Assembly: GCF_000234665.1 (NCBI RefSeq)
Contig: NC_018320.1
Span: 248,001 to 312,000, forward strand
Length of the DNA stretch: 64,000 nt
Source: Leishmania mexicana MHOM/GT/2001/U1103
Lineage: Eukaryota > Euglenozoa > Kinetoplastea > Trypanosomatida > Trypanosomatidae
Direction of reading: 5' to 3'
Shown piece by piece: positions 50,968 through 60,038 of this stretch. Position numbers and translations under genes: made by a program. The notes under the pieces were generated by a model. That model saw nothing but the letters and a program-made list of their open reading frames with translations. It made no database searches and was not told the origin of the DNA. Position 1 is the first letter of the stretch. Each line of letters opens with the position of its first letter.

Positions 50968-52869
50968 TCAGTGCCTCAGGGCGAATGCAATGTTTGCTTG
51001 CGCAGATACTCTCCCGCGGCAACCCTCGGAAAGCTCGGCCTGCAGCTCGCGACACGCCTCGCAACGCTTAGCATGCCGTTTATGCACTTCCGTGGCACGC
51101 ATCACTCTACTTCTGTCGCTGTCGGTGTCATTGGTCTGGCCTCGATGCATACGCCAGCATTGCAAGACGCTTGAGAAGAGCTCGGCATCGCTGTTTCGAG
51201 TCCGGTCTCCCAGATGCCCCACGGAGGAGATCCCGTGAGAAAAGAGGTGGCCGGAGGGCGCCAACAGCGGAGTCTGCGCACCTGGGCTGGCGCGTCTGTC
51301 GGCGTAACGACCGCCTGGCGAGGCTGCCTCGCGCAGGAGTAGTGCGTGAACAGCGCGGCATAGCAGCTGAATCACCTCTGGGTGTTCGATGCCGAATGAG
51401 ATCCACTCTCCGTATGCGATGCAGCCATCACGATCCTTGTCCGCGTGCCGCACGACGTCGTCCCAGGTCCAATGCAGCCGTGCATCCAGCTCTGCCGTGA
51501 TGTCCATGACTGTCGACGGGATGGATGTGCCATAGATGCTCATCGAAGCGTACGTTTGGCGAGGATGAGCAGCGGCAGCGGCGGAAGGGGAAGTGACGCA
51601 GGAGGCGAGGAGATAGAAGTCCCTCAAGAGGATGTACTGCCGCTGCCCTGCGCCACCCTCCTGAGGGTCAAGGTGCACCAAAACATCGAACAGCAAAGCC
51701 AGGCGATCGCCGAGATGGGCGTAGCGGTTGCCGCACCCGCCCTCGCCGCTGAGCAGTAACGAAGACCAGCCTTCTTGCAAGTCCGAGAGAAAAGTGTAGC
51801 CATCATCGCGCAGCCTCGACAAGGTCGAATGCCGCCGCGATGGTGACGCCTTCTGTGATTGCGCCTCCGCAAGACTACTGCAGTCTTTGCGGGTGGGCAG
51901 GGACGTAGAGCGGACACGGCCGACGGCAGCATGCTGGGGAGGAGTGGAGACAGTGGGGGTGAAGTGAAAAGACGGCGAGCGTGCCCTGTCCACCGTTCGA
52001 GGTGCCGCCCCTGCTGTGGGTGAAAGGCCTGACCACGCTGAGGCACCGAGCGGAGCAGCGCTGGAGGGTGACAGGGATGAGAGACGGCGACTGCGCGACG
52101 AAAAAGTAGGCGAGGCGCGCCTTCGGCGCAATCCAGCGGCAATGGCGTGAGCCATATTGCTGCTGTTCCGCGCACTTGCCTGCATCGGCAAGGGAGAGGC
52201 AGAGTCGGCGTGGCTGAAGTCTCCATCCACGCCCTTTCGTCTCTGACAAACGCCGCCTCGAGCACCACTGGCGCAGTCCCAGACAAGGCGTTGCTGCGGC
52301 TCTGGAATGACGCCTGGGCGATCGAGGTCGCCCCGGGTCTGTTGAACCCCGGTTCCGGGAGGTAAACTCGCACGGACCTGCAAGCTTGACGACTCGGCCT
52401 CACTCACGTGTTCCTCTCGTACAGGAAATGCAGAAGACGGGGAGGGCAGGGCAGAGCTTGAGCCTCTCCCCATGGCCACGGCCACCCGGCGGTGCTGCAG
52501 AGGGGAGAAGCAGTACACCTGTGACCCCGACGTGAGCTGAGAGGCGCTGTAAAGCCCTTCCCACTCATGAGTGGCCCTGTTCAAGTAGACCAGTGACTCA
52601 ACAGTATATATAACCGCCGGGGCTGCGGCGCGCGGGCAGGCATCAGCTGGAGTTCTGGAAGACGCTGCAGTGCTAGCGGTGTCGTCTCCCGAACCCTGCG
52701 TCGCTGCCGCCCACGTTCGGTGCCACTGCCGGCGATCACTCCGCTCTCGCAGTGGCAAAATCGTCTCCGCAACGGTGCACACTTGCTGAAGAGACGGGCG
52801 GTGTGGGAAGGACACCTCGATGTTGCGCTTCACGCCGTCCACGTCGCCGGCGATGCGCAAGGTGAACAT
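50968..52869 (-). CDS. EF-hand protein with BILBO1-like N-terminal domain (633 aa)
   Basis: The start is set at MFTLRIAGDVDG (52869), where structured sequence begins. Residues 1-110 form a compact beta-rich unit (IEVSFPHRPSLQQV; later WEGLYSASQLTSGSQVYCFSP). Its spacing recalls the ubiquitin-like N-terminal domain of BILBO1, the flagellar pocket collar scaffold of trypanosomes. This is a by-eye match. Residues about 110-370 are Ser/Arg-rich and probably disordered, with many potential phosphosites. A canonical EF-hand loop, DKDRDGCIAYGE, occupies 477-488. A helical unit before it (about 370-430) may be a degenerate partner hand. BILBO1 also combines this N-terminal fold with EF-hands, but has a long coiled coil that is absent here. 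A cytoskeletal role is a guess. Confidence 0.65.
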   Translation of the reverse strand: MFTLRIAGDVDGVKRNIEVSFPHRPSLQQVCTVAETILPLRERSDRRQWHRTWAAATQGSGDDTASTAASSRTPADACPRAAAPAVIYTVESLVYLNRATHEWEGLYSASQLTSGSQVYCFSPLQHRRVAVAMGRGSSSALPSPSSAFPVREEHVSEAESSSLQVRASLPPGTGVQQTRGDLDRPGVIPEPQQRLVWDCASGARGGVCQRRKGVDGDFSHADSASPLPMQASARNSSNMAHAIAAGLRRRRASPTFSSRSRRLSSLSPSSAAPLGASAWSGLSPTAGAAPRTVDRARSPSFHFTPTVSTPPQHAAVGRVRSTSLPTRKDCSSLAEAQSQKASPSRRHSTLSRLRDDGYTFLSDLQEGWSSLLLSGEGGCGNRYAHLGDRLALLFDVLVHLDPQEGGAGQRQYILLRDFYLLASCVTSPSAAAAAHPRQTYASMSIYGTSIPSTVMDITAELDARLHWTWDDVVRHADKDRDGCIAYGEWISFGIEHPEVIQLLCRAVHALLLREAASPGGRYADRRASPGAQTPLLAPSGHLFSHGISSVGHLGDRTRNSDAELFSSVLQCWRMHRGQTNDTDSDRSRVMRATEVHKRHAKRCEACRELQAELSEGCRGRVSAQANIAFALRH

Positions 52870-54283
52870 GACGGAGAACACAACGGTCTTTCGTTGCTGG
52901 TGTGTATGTGTGTGCTCACTCGCACGCCCACACACGCATCTGCTGAGTACGTACTTGACGAGGGGGCGGAAGCGCTCAGCCCCACACAACCACACGCACG
53001 CGTACAGGTGAAGAGAGACCGCCTCCCCCCTAGAAGCGATACTGAAGGGCAGCGGTGAGGAACGGCAGAGGAACGTGAGATGCGCGATCACCCGAGAAGC
53101 GGCAACGGAAAGCACACACAGAGAGAGAGGAGGGGGAATGATGGCCGCCAAAGACATGAGGAAATTGGGATAGGGGAGTTGCTATGCACATGCACAGGCG
53201 CCATGGCATCTCCCCGGATGGCCCTTGCGTGGTGTGCAGTGATGTAGGATATGCGCATGCAGCAGCACTCCAGAACACACTACAAGCGGCGCACAGCGAG
53301 GGGTTCATGGTCCATACCCCCCCGCCGCCCCCGCCGCACCACTGCGGAGAGCGTTGGGAGTGGATGTATTAACGTGCCCGTGAGCGGCGAAGGGGAAGCA
53401 AGCACAAGAAGCGAGGGTGTCCTCGCCGTACCCACGTCCAAGCGTGCCCAAGCGGTCTCTCTCTGTTCTCCTCCCCTCCCTCGTCTGTTCGATCAGTCCG
53501 TGTCTGCGTCGTTACACGCGCACAGGGAAGGTAGAGGAAACACTTTGCAGGAGAATACATGAGCTGCTGTAGTTGTCAGCAAGAATAGTGATGCCCTGCT
53601 ACGAAGGAGCGTACAGGTGAATGTTGTGTGCGTGCTTCAGTGCCTACATTGACGTATGTGTGTGTGTGGGTGGGTGGGTGGGTACGTGTGCTGAGGAAGC
53701 AAGAGGAAGCGCATCCACGTCTGTAGATGGAAGCGCGCACAGAAACCCATCCAACGGCATGAGTGGAGCGTGGCACACTCCCAGGCGCACACTACAGTGC
53801 GTGCGTCTGCGAGCATCTGTGCAACAAACCGTGATACAAGGCAGTCCATGCGCGAGAAGGGGACGCACGACATTCGGAAAAGGAAGCGAGGCGTGAATGC
53901 AGCTGCGACAACAAGGAAGCACAGCACCAAGAGGCGACAGAAGAAGGCAAGCGACGGGGCCACACCCCGCGCCCGCGCCCACGCCCACGCCGGCACACGA
54001 GAACAGCGTGTACGTGCAGAGAAAACGACAAAAGAAATCAGAAAAGGGAGCTCGGGAAACTCTCGTCCTCCGAAAGCCCACGCATCCCACACACCGACAG
54101 ACACACACACACACACCACACACACACAACGACGCCAGCATTCAACTGCCCTCGCCCCTACGCGTCCTACTCCCCGTGCGGGGGCCAAAAGAAGTGGGGT
54201 CATAGACGCGTAGAGGCTTCGCGTGTTCAGCTCTTCACCCCAATTCCCCCCACCCACCCCTCGCCTTCATGCTTGTCGCACCG
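52870..54283. other. Intergenic spacer downstream of the IscA gene
   Basis: TG-rich run at 53656-53683 and AC-rich run at 54101-54127. A G-rich minus-strand motif lies at about 54246-54260, right after the IscA stop. ORFs at 53637-54257 are Cys/Val-rich translations of repeats. No gene is called. Confidence 0.6.
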
Positions 54284-55162
54284 CTACCCGGTGTCCATGT
54301 CATCCGCGTCATACGGCATGAAGCTCTCCCCGCAGCCGCAGCTGTACTTCTGATTTGGATTCTTGAAGGTGAACTTCTCCTCCACGTTGGTTACGACGTA
54401 GTCCATCTCCGTGCCAATCACGTAGAACTGCGCATCAGCGTCCACGACAACCTTGACACCATCCTGCTCCACAGCCAAGTCCTCCATCAAGCCGGCCATC
54501 TTGCGCGATGGGGTCGCACCCTCGCCGCTACGCTGCGCCGAGTCAAAGTGGTAGTTCACCGTGTAGCTGTACCCACTGCAGCCGCGCCGCCGCACACCGA
54601 TGCGAATCCCAGAAGGGACCTCATCAGATGCGTCGCTGGTCAACGGCAACTTGGCCGCCGCGGCCGAGTGCGCTGTCGCGTACTGCCCGAGGAGGTACTT
54701 GACACGCCGGAGAGCTTGTGGGGTAAGGACAAAGGCAGCCTTATTGCGAAATTGCAGCTGCCGTTTCTGAAGCGGCGAAAGTCCCCGCTGGGGAACGGGG
54801 CCGGCGTCCTCGGTGCAGGACGAGCGCGCACCCAACAGCGGCGGCGGCGCTTCCGCTGCGGCAGCTGCAGATGAAGCGGCATCGGCCTCGCTAGCAGGAG
54901 CGACGCGGGAACCAGCCCTGGGCTCCTTGTACGACTTGGGGATCGGAGTCGTACCCCGGCCCTTGTGAAACGATTTGTAGAGCTGCTGGGTGTGCAACAA
55001 CGTGTCTGACAACTCAGACGCCTTTGCACCGCTGTCCGAGAGACGGCTGGTGTTCACAGCCGCGGCGGTGCTGGTTCCAGCACCAGCGGCCGCCGTACTT
55101 TGAAAGAGTCGCCTATGGCACAGCGCGGTACCTCCTATGCGCCCCAACAGGAAAGTCTGCAT
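54284..55162 (-). CDS. ISCA: IscA/Isa-type iron-sulfur cluster assembly protein, probably mitochondrial (292 aa)
   Basis: A-type scaffold/carrier of the ISC machinery, needed in other eukaryotes for maturing 4Fe-4S proteins in mitochondria. The C-terminal HesB/IscA domain starts at AAFVLTPQALRRVKYLL. It has all three cluster ligands: GCSGYSY (Cys195) and SCGCGESF (Cys275, Cys277), in the usual context FKNPNQKYSCGCG. The N-terminal 170 residues are a long Ala/Ser-rich extension. From this start the first residues (MQTFLLGRIGG, then CHRRLFQST) read as a mitochondrial presequence. In-frame Mets at 55198 and 55246 are alternatives. The family core is only about 110 aa. An insertion (QRSGEGATPSRKM) interrupts the domain, as in some Isa2-like proteins. 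I cannot assign Isa1 or Isa2 with confidence. Confidence 0.9.
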   Translation of the reverse strand: MQTFLLGRIGGTALCHRRLFQSTAAAGAGTSTAAAVNTSRLSDSGAKASELSDTLLHTQQLYKSFHKGRGTTPIPKSYKEPRAGSRVAPASEADAASSAAAAAEAPPPLLGARSSCTEDAGPVPQRGLSPLQKRQLQFRNKAAFVLTPQALRRVKYLLGQYATAHSAAAAKLPLTSDASDEVPSGIRIGVRRRGCSGYSYTVNYHFDSAQRSGEGATPSRKMAGLMEDLAVEQDGVKVVVDADAQFYVIGTEMDYVVTNVEEKFTFKNPNQKYSCGCGESFMPYDADDMDTG

Positions 55163-55246
55163 GCGCCCGCCACCTAGAGAGCCCAGCCGGCACTGCATTT
55201 TGGTGGGCTCTTTGCCTATGTAGTACGGTGTGCTCGTTGATAGCAA

Positions 55247-55691
55247 GCGCGCTTTTAGATGCCCAGCTTCTCTTCAAGTCCGCGGCGTGGAGGGAGTGAT
55301 GGTCGGCAGCCGCGGCGAGTAATATATTCGCTGTTTGCGATGATAGAGAAGCAAGATATGTATGCTTTGTGTGTGCCCGGCTTTCGCCAACTTACATATT
55401 TGAGAGCTGAGCGGAGGCACAGAGACGGCGTTCGGGAGCGCGTGAAGCTCGCGACAAGTCGACGAGAAACGATGAGACGACTATGATAACAGAGAGCAGC
55501 GAAAGAATTCACTTCATCCGGGGAGGAGGCGCACACACACACACCAGCGACGCCCTTTACATGCCAAAGGATGCAGACGCGCAGGGAATCCACACGACGC
55601 GGCGGTGTGGACGGATGCGCCATGCATCCAAGCGCGCGCACGTGGACATACGTTCGTTGAGGACGTAGCGAACAAAAACTGGGAAGAGAAG
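55247..55691. other. Spacer between the IscA gene and SIDER2-like copy 2
   Basis: No gene or strong repeat seen. Short AC run at 55532-55542. Confidence 0.6.
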
Positions 55692-56312
55692 GGATATGAT
55701 GTTTCCCTTTCTACAGCGTGAGGCCATGTCCCCCTCTGCCATACAACACACGCTCAACACCACCCTGTCCCCGGGCCCTCCCTTCCCACAGGCCCCCCAC
55801 CCCCACCGCGTGGTGCGAAGAGGCCCTTAGACACACACGGTGCAGCAGTGCGCCGACTCGGTCATCAGGGAGCACGCCCCCCCACCGCCTCAAGCTCTAC
55901 GCACCAACAGCCGTCTCGCACGTCGCCTCGCAGCCGCTCCCCCCCCTGCCATCGTGCCGGGCGCCACCCCTGGTGCATCCCCCTCGGAGTGGCTCTCAGC
56001 CTCCGCGCACCACTGGGCAGTCGGGGCCGGCTGAGGTACGCTCGAGTCACGCTGACGCTCTCCCCATCACATGGACGGCACAAGCGTGCTCACTGGGGCA
56101 GGCCGCTCCGACGCCACGCAGGCCACGACCTGGCCGTCGACATCCGTAGCGATACGTCGCTCTGACCTCGCTATGTCGCAGGTGCTTGAGCCCGTCACCG
56201 CCAGAGGTGGTTCGGCATTTGGAAGGGATGGGGGACGGGGGGCTGCTTGGCTTCCACACACACAGAGTTGAGGGGGCACTGGGCCCTGAGATACCGCGCA
56301 CTGAGAGGGGTG
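55692..56312 (-). mobile_element. SIDER2-like degenerate retroposon, copy 2 (621 bp)
   Basis: Same sequence and orientation as 13630-14249, with one extra C in the run near 55937. Identity stops sharply at both ends: C versus G before GGATATGATG, and T versus G after GAGAGGGGTG. The signature-like CTCAGCCGGCC lies at 56025-56035 (minus strand). It begins about 340 bp after the stop of the SET-domain gene, so again in a presumed 3' UTR. See copy 1 for the family argument. Confidence 0.75.
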
Positions 56313-56649
56313 GCCGGGGAAAGAGAAAAATACGTCATTCCGGGTGCAGCTAGCGCACGGGCGAGAAAGGTGCGTGACGCAAAAACAGTCGGTGTGCAAA
56401 GACGGACACCGGATCTCGTGTGCCGCGCTTCGGTCCTCTCCGCTCTCTCTGAGGGCAGGGCACGACACTGTGCATACGGACAGACACACACAACCATCCC
56501 TCTTGGCGGGGGCTCGGGACTCACTGAGGCACTGCATTATTTACTCGAAAGGAAAAGATAGAAAGTAAGAGGCATGTGGACACGGGCAGACACACGCACG
56601 CAGCATCGATCAACGAGGCTCACCCTTCCTCCCTCCCCGCCATCGCTGC
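56313..56649. other. Proximal 3' UTR of the SET-domain gene
   Basis: Nothing recognisable seen. Confidence 0.5.
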
Positions 56650-59055
56650 CTACCCCTCGCTCTCCGAGACGTACTCGACGTACTCCTCCAGCGCGGCATC
56701 GGTGCTCTCCAATGCGAGAAAGCGCAGCAGTGTCCACTGATCCACAGACATCGTACGGGCAAACTCAGCAGCGGCGACGCTTGCGGGGACGGAGGATGTC
56801 GTCAACCCGTCTGCGTGCACCGCAGCTGTCATGTTCACGTACAGCTCCGCCCACGCCAAACCGCGCACCACAAGCAGGCGCTCCTCCGGACTCAGAGATA
56901 TTCGCTCTGAAGTAGGGGTCCAGAAGCTGCTGTGAACTGCAGCACGAAGGACCGGAGACAGCCCCAGCACTCCCAAGGCGCATCCTTTGGTGATGTTCGG
57001 AAACGCCGACGCTGCGAACCTGGACCACCGCTCGCTGCCCCAGCGTCGCATCCATGCATCGATGCGGTAGGCAGCTTCGTCCTCAGACGCTGCATCCGCG
57101 CCTGGTCCCGCCACTGCCGGCGTTTGGGCAAACGCGCTCAGTAGCTCGTCGAGCCACGTGGCCCCCGGCGTGGCCTCTGGGTACTTACCCTCCGCGTTAG
57201 CGATGGGAGACAGTGGCAGGCAATAGGCACAATGAAGCGCGGTGAGCCAAGTTTTATACCCCGCCTCCTCGTCCGGATCGCTCGCCTCAGCGCCGTCGCA
57301 CCGCTGTAACGGTGCGACACACCGCCGGTAGTAAGCCACGCGTGTTGTGGCGGAGGCCAACTGAGAAAGCGCTAGCCGCAGCCCGTGCGCAGCACGTATC
57401 AAGGAACCGTCGGCGTCGCCCAAATACGGAGGCAATACCGGAATGGTTCCCTGCTTACGACCCTCTGGTGCGGCTCCCAACTGTGGCGCAGGCAACAGCG
57501 AGGGTCGCAAGGTGAACCCGTACCACATGAGCAGCTCCACATCCGAGTAGGCACCGTAGTGCAGCATCACCTGCTCGGTGGGTAGGCATGTCGGCTGAAC
57601 GAGCTGAAACTCGTATGTTTGGTAGTTGGCGAGCGGCACCGCGGCCTTCCCGACCCGCGCGGTGCGCAGCCCAGTGCGCCGCTGTTGTTTGCGCGGTGCG
57701 GCCGCAGCCATGAGCGGCGCAACGCTGCCGATCCTGTTGCGGCTGTTCTTCGCCAGCAACCGATTTGTGAAGCACTCTGGATCTTCGGGGTCATCTTCTT
57801 GCGGGTACATCGTCCCATTCGACTCCAAGGCGTAGTTGAAGTAGTCTACAAACGGCATCATCGCCCATGTCTCCTCAGGGAAGTAAAAGCCGCGACTCAT
57901 CAGCGTGTTGAATGCCCACAGAAACTGACCGAGTGTGCACGCGTCCCCATGCCCACGGCGGTCACAGTCCTCTTGGCTGAAAGAAGGTGAAGACCGACAG
58001 CTGACAACCCCACCAGTTTGAGGCGCCGCTGCGCCATGTCCTTCCCCCTCCAACTCCCCTGCCACCTCGACCCCCCGTGGCAGACGCTGCAAGCAGCGCA
58101 GCGACGCGCAGCACTTGGCGTGCCGCTCCTGAATAGCCTGCTGCTCACGCGCCACACTCGCTTGAAAGCGACGCAGTGAGATGTAGGAGCGGAGCCAACC
58201 AGATGGCTTAGCGTACGCAGTGACACGACCAAGAAGTGGAGGTGGCGGTGACGCCGTTGTTGCATTCCCAGACAACACACTCGGCTCACGCGTCACGCAC
58301 TCCGGCTCTGTGCCGTGTTGCACTAAGCAGGGCGGCAAGTCTTCCGGCACCGGGAAAAGCTCGAGTAGGTTGTCATACTGCGCCGGGAGTGCGTGAATCC
58401 ACGTCCGCATCCACGCATTCTCGTGCGTGTAGTGCAGTGTAGGTGCCAGCCCCGCCTTATCCCCACACGAACACGCCTCCGTAACTGGGGCGGAGGCTTC
58501 CTCATCTGCAGCGCCGTCGTCTGCGCCACTCCTCCGGAGGCACGCGTGCTGAGACAAACGGCCGTAGAGGGCCGCCATGAGCAACACATAGCACACGATG
58601 GTCTCGGTGCTGTCGAGGGCCCCCGCCAGCTCCTCCACCTTGGCGGCAATGGACTCGCGCAGGCGTCGCGAGCGCACTCGCATCTCAAACTCGCACTCGG
58701 ACCAGACACGCGAGGCGAACGGGATGACATGCAGAGCGTCGGTAGCCACGCATGGCCCCGCAGTCCCGTTATCGCCTTCTCTACCATCGTTTGTAGAAGC
58801 CGTTGCCACTTGACCCTCGAGCTGGTCAAGCGCGACCTCCGCCATTGCCAAGTTAAACCGTGCCTTTCGTGCCGTGATCATGGATCGAAAGGGAAAGCGA
58901 GCCAATATGGCACCCGCTCCAAGTTTCTCCTTGAGCACCACACCCATACCCCCGCCCATCGACGGCAGCGCACGGACCTGCAGCGCGGAGTGGATGACGG
59001 CCCCTTCTGCCTCCAGCAACCGCTGCAGTTTCGAGGCCGTGCTCCCGCCGCTCAT
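56650..59055 (-). CDS. SET-domain protein, Rubisco-LSMT/SETD3-SETD6-like (801 aa)
   Basis: The start MSGGSTASKLQRLL (59055) is chosen because the upstream open stretch is repeat-like. The split SET domain runs from MGVVLKEKLGAGAILARFPF (about residues 38-60) to MMPFVDYFNYALESN (about 400) and YGAYSDVELLMWYGFTL (about 495-512). A long insert lies between, as in the LSMT class. The C-terminal 290 residues correspond to the helical Rubisco-LSMT substrate-binding region. These enzymes methylate Lys or His on non-histone proteins using SAM. The usual NH pair of the SAM site is Asn-Tyr here. The Tyr of the YGxxS motif is kept. Cys-rich and Ser-rich insertions make the protein longer than SETD3 (about 600 aa). 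The substrate is unknown. A SIDER2-like element lies in its presumed 3' UTR. Confidence 0.8.
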   Translation of the reverse strand: MSGGSTASKLQRLLEAEGAVIHSALQVRALPSMGGGMGVVLKEKLGAGAILARFPFRSMITARKARFNLAMAEVALDQLEGQVATASTNDGREGDNGTAGPCVATDALHVIPFASRVWSECEFEMRVRSRRLRESIAAKVEELAGALDSTETIVCYVLLMAALYGRLSQHACLRRSGADDGAADEEASAPVTEACSCGDKAGLAPTLHYTHENAWMRTWIHALPAQYDNLLELFPVPEDLPPCLVQHGTEPECVTREPSVLSGNATTASPPPPLLGRVTAYAKPSGWLRSYISLRRFQASVAREQQAIQERHAKCCASLRCLQRLPRGVEVAGELEGEGHGAAAPQTGGVVSCRSSPSFSQEDCDRRGHGDACTLGQFLWAFNTLMSRGFYFPEETWAMMPFVDYFNYALESNGTMYPQEDDPEDPECFTNRLLAKNSRNRIGSVAPLMAAAAPRKQQRRTGLRTARVGKAAVPLANYQTYEFQLVQPTCLPTEQVMLHYGAYSDVELLMWYGFTLRPSLLPAPQLGAAPEGRKQGTIPVLPPYLGDADGSLIRAAHGLRLALSQLASATTRVAYYRRCVAPLQRCDGAEASDPDEEAGYKTWLTALHCAYCLPLSPIANAEGKYPEATPGATWLDELLSAFAQTPAVAGPGADAASEDEAAYRIDAWMRRWGSERWSRFAASAFPNITKGCALGVLGLSPVLRAAVHSSFWTPTSERISLSPEERLLVVRGLAWAELYVNMTAAVHADGLTTSSVPASVAAAEFARTMSVDQWTLLRFLALESTDAALEEYVEYVSESEG

Positions 59056-60038
59056 GGTGTCCAAGTGTGATGACCCACCGGCGACGATCCCGAGACCCCA
59101 GATTGGCAAACACACGAAACGGAAAGCGGCGCAGAGACACACCACCACGCACCTCCACGTGGCTCCTGCGAGACAGAGCGGGGGAGAGAGAGACGCCGGC
59201 AGAGCACAATCAGTAGAACGGTGTCTGTGTCTGTGTCTGTGTGTGTACACGTGCGGCAGAGACAGGCGGGTCGGAGGAGAGGTGCGTGGAGGTGAACGAC
59301 GGTGACAAATCGAGCCAGGAAGATGGCACGGAAGAGAGAGGATGGAGTATGTGCAGTGGGGGAGGAGGAGGAGGAGAGGGGGGGCTGCACACGGAGAAGC
59401 GCGAGGACAGCGGTCGCTGAGTGGAAATAGTGTGGTGTTGGACGAAGCACCACGTTCACCGCCGAACGAATTGGGAGAAGGAGAGGGAGAGCATAGGAAC
59501 TGAATGCGCTGGACGGTACTCAGACGCAGCCGGCGCGCCTCAGCCTTCATCCTCCTCAGCGGTTCATGTAGAAACAGTGGATGTACCGCATGGCTGTCTG
59601 AGCCTGTGCGGTGCGTGACACTGTCACTGTCTGTGTTTCTCCTTTCTGCCGTTGATACACTCACAGGCGAAGATGATAGAGACGGATGCAATGTAGGGAG
59701 CGCACCCTCCTGTGGTGTACACCTCTTCGAACTCGTCGATGTCAACGACGTTGCACGCAACAGAACGAGCAGCGAAGCATGCAAATAACAGACGGAGAGT
59801 GGGATGGGATGGGAACACACGAGGCGGCGGGTGTCGAGAGGGCTGAAGGAGAGACGTCATCGTCTAAAGGAGAGAGAGAGCAGCGCAAAGGAAAATAGAG
59901 AGAACAACGCCGCTGAGAGTGATGCAATCAACAAAGCCCACACACACACGCTCGCATGTGCCAACTCGATCCCGCAGGATGCCAACCATACTTCTTCCGC
60001 GCGTGAAACACACCATCACGACCCCACACGCCGCCCTC
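59056..60038. other. Intergenic spacer
   Basis: GT run at 59219-59246 (TGTGTC units) and a GGAGGA run near 59360-59376, the latter giving a pyrimidine tract on the minus strand. No gene seen. Confidence 0.6.
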
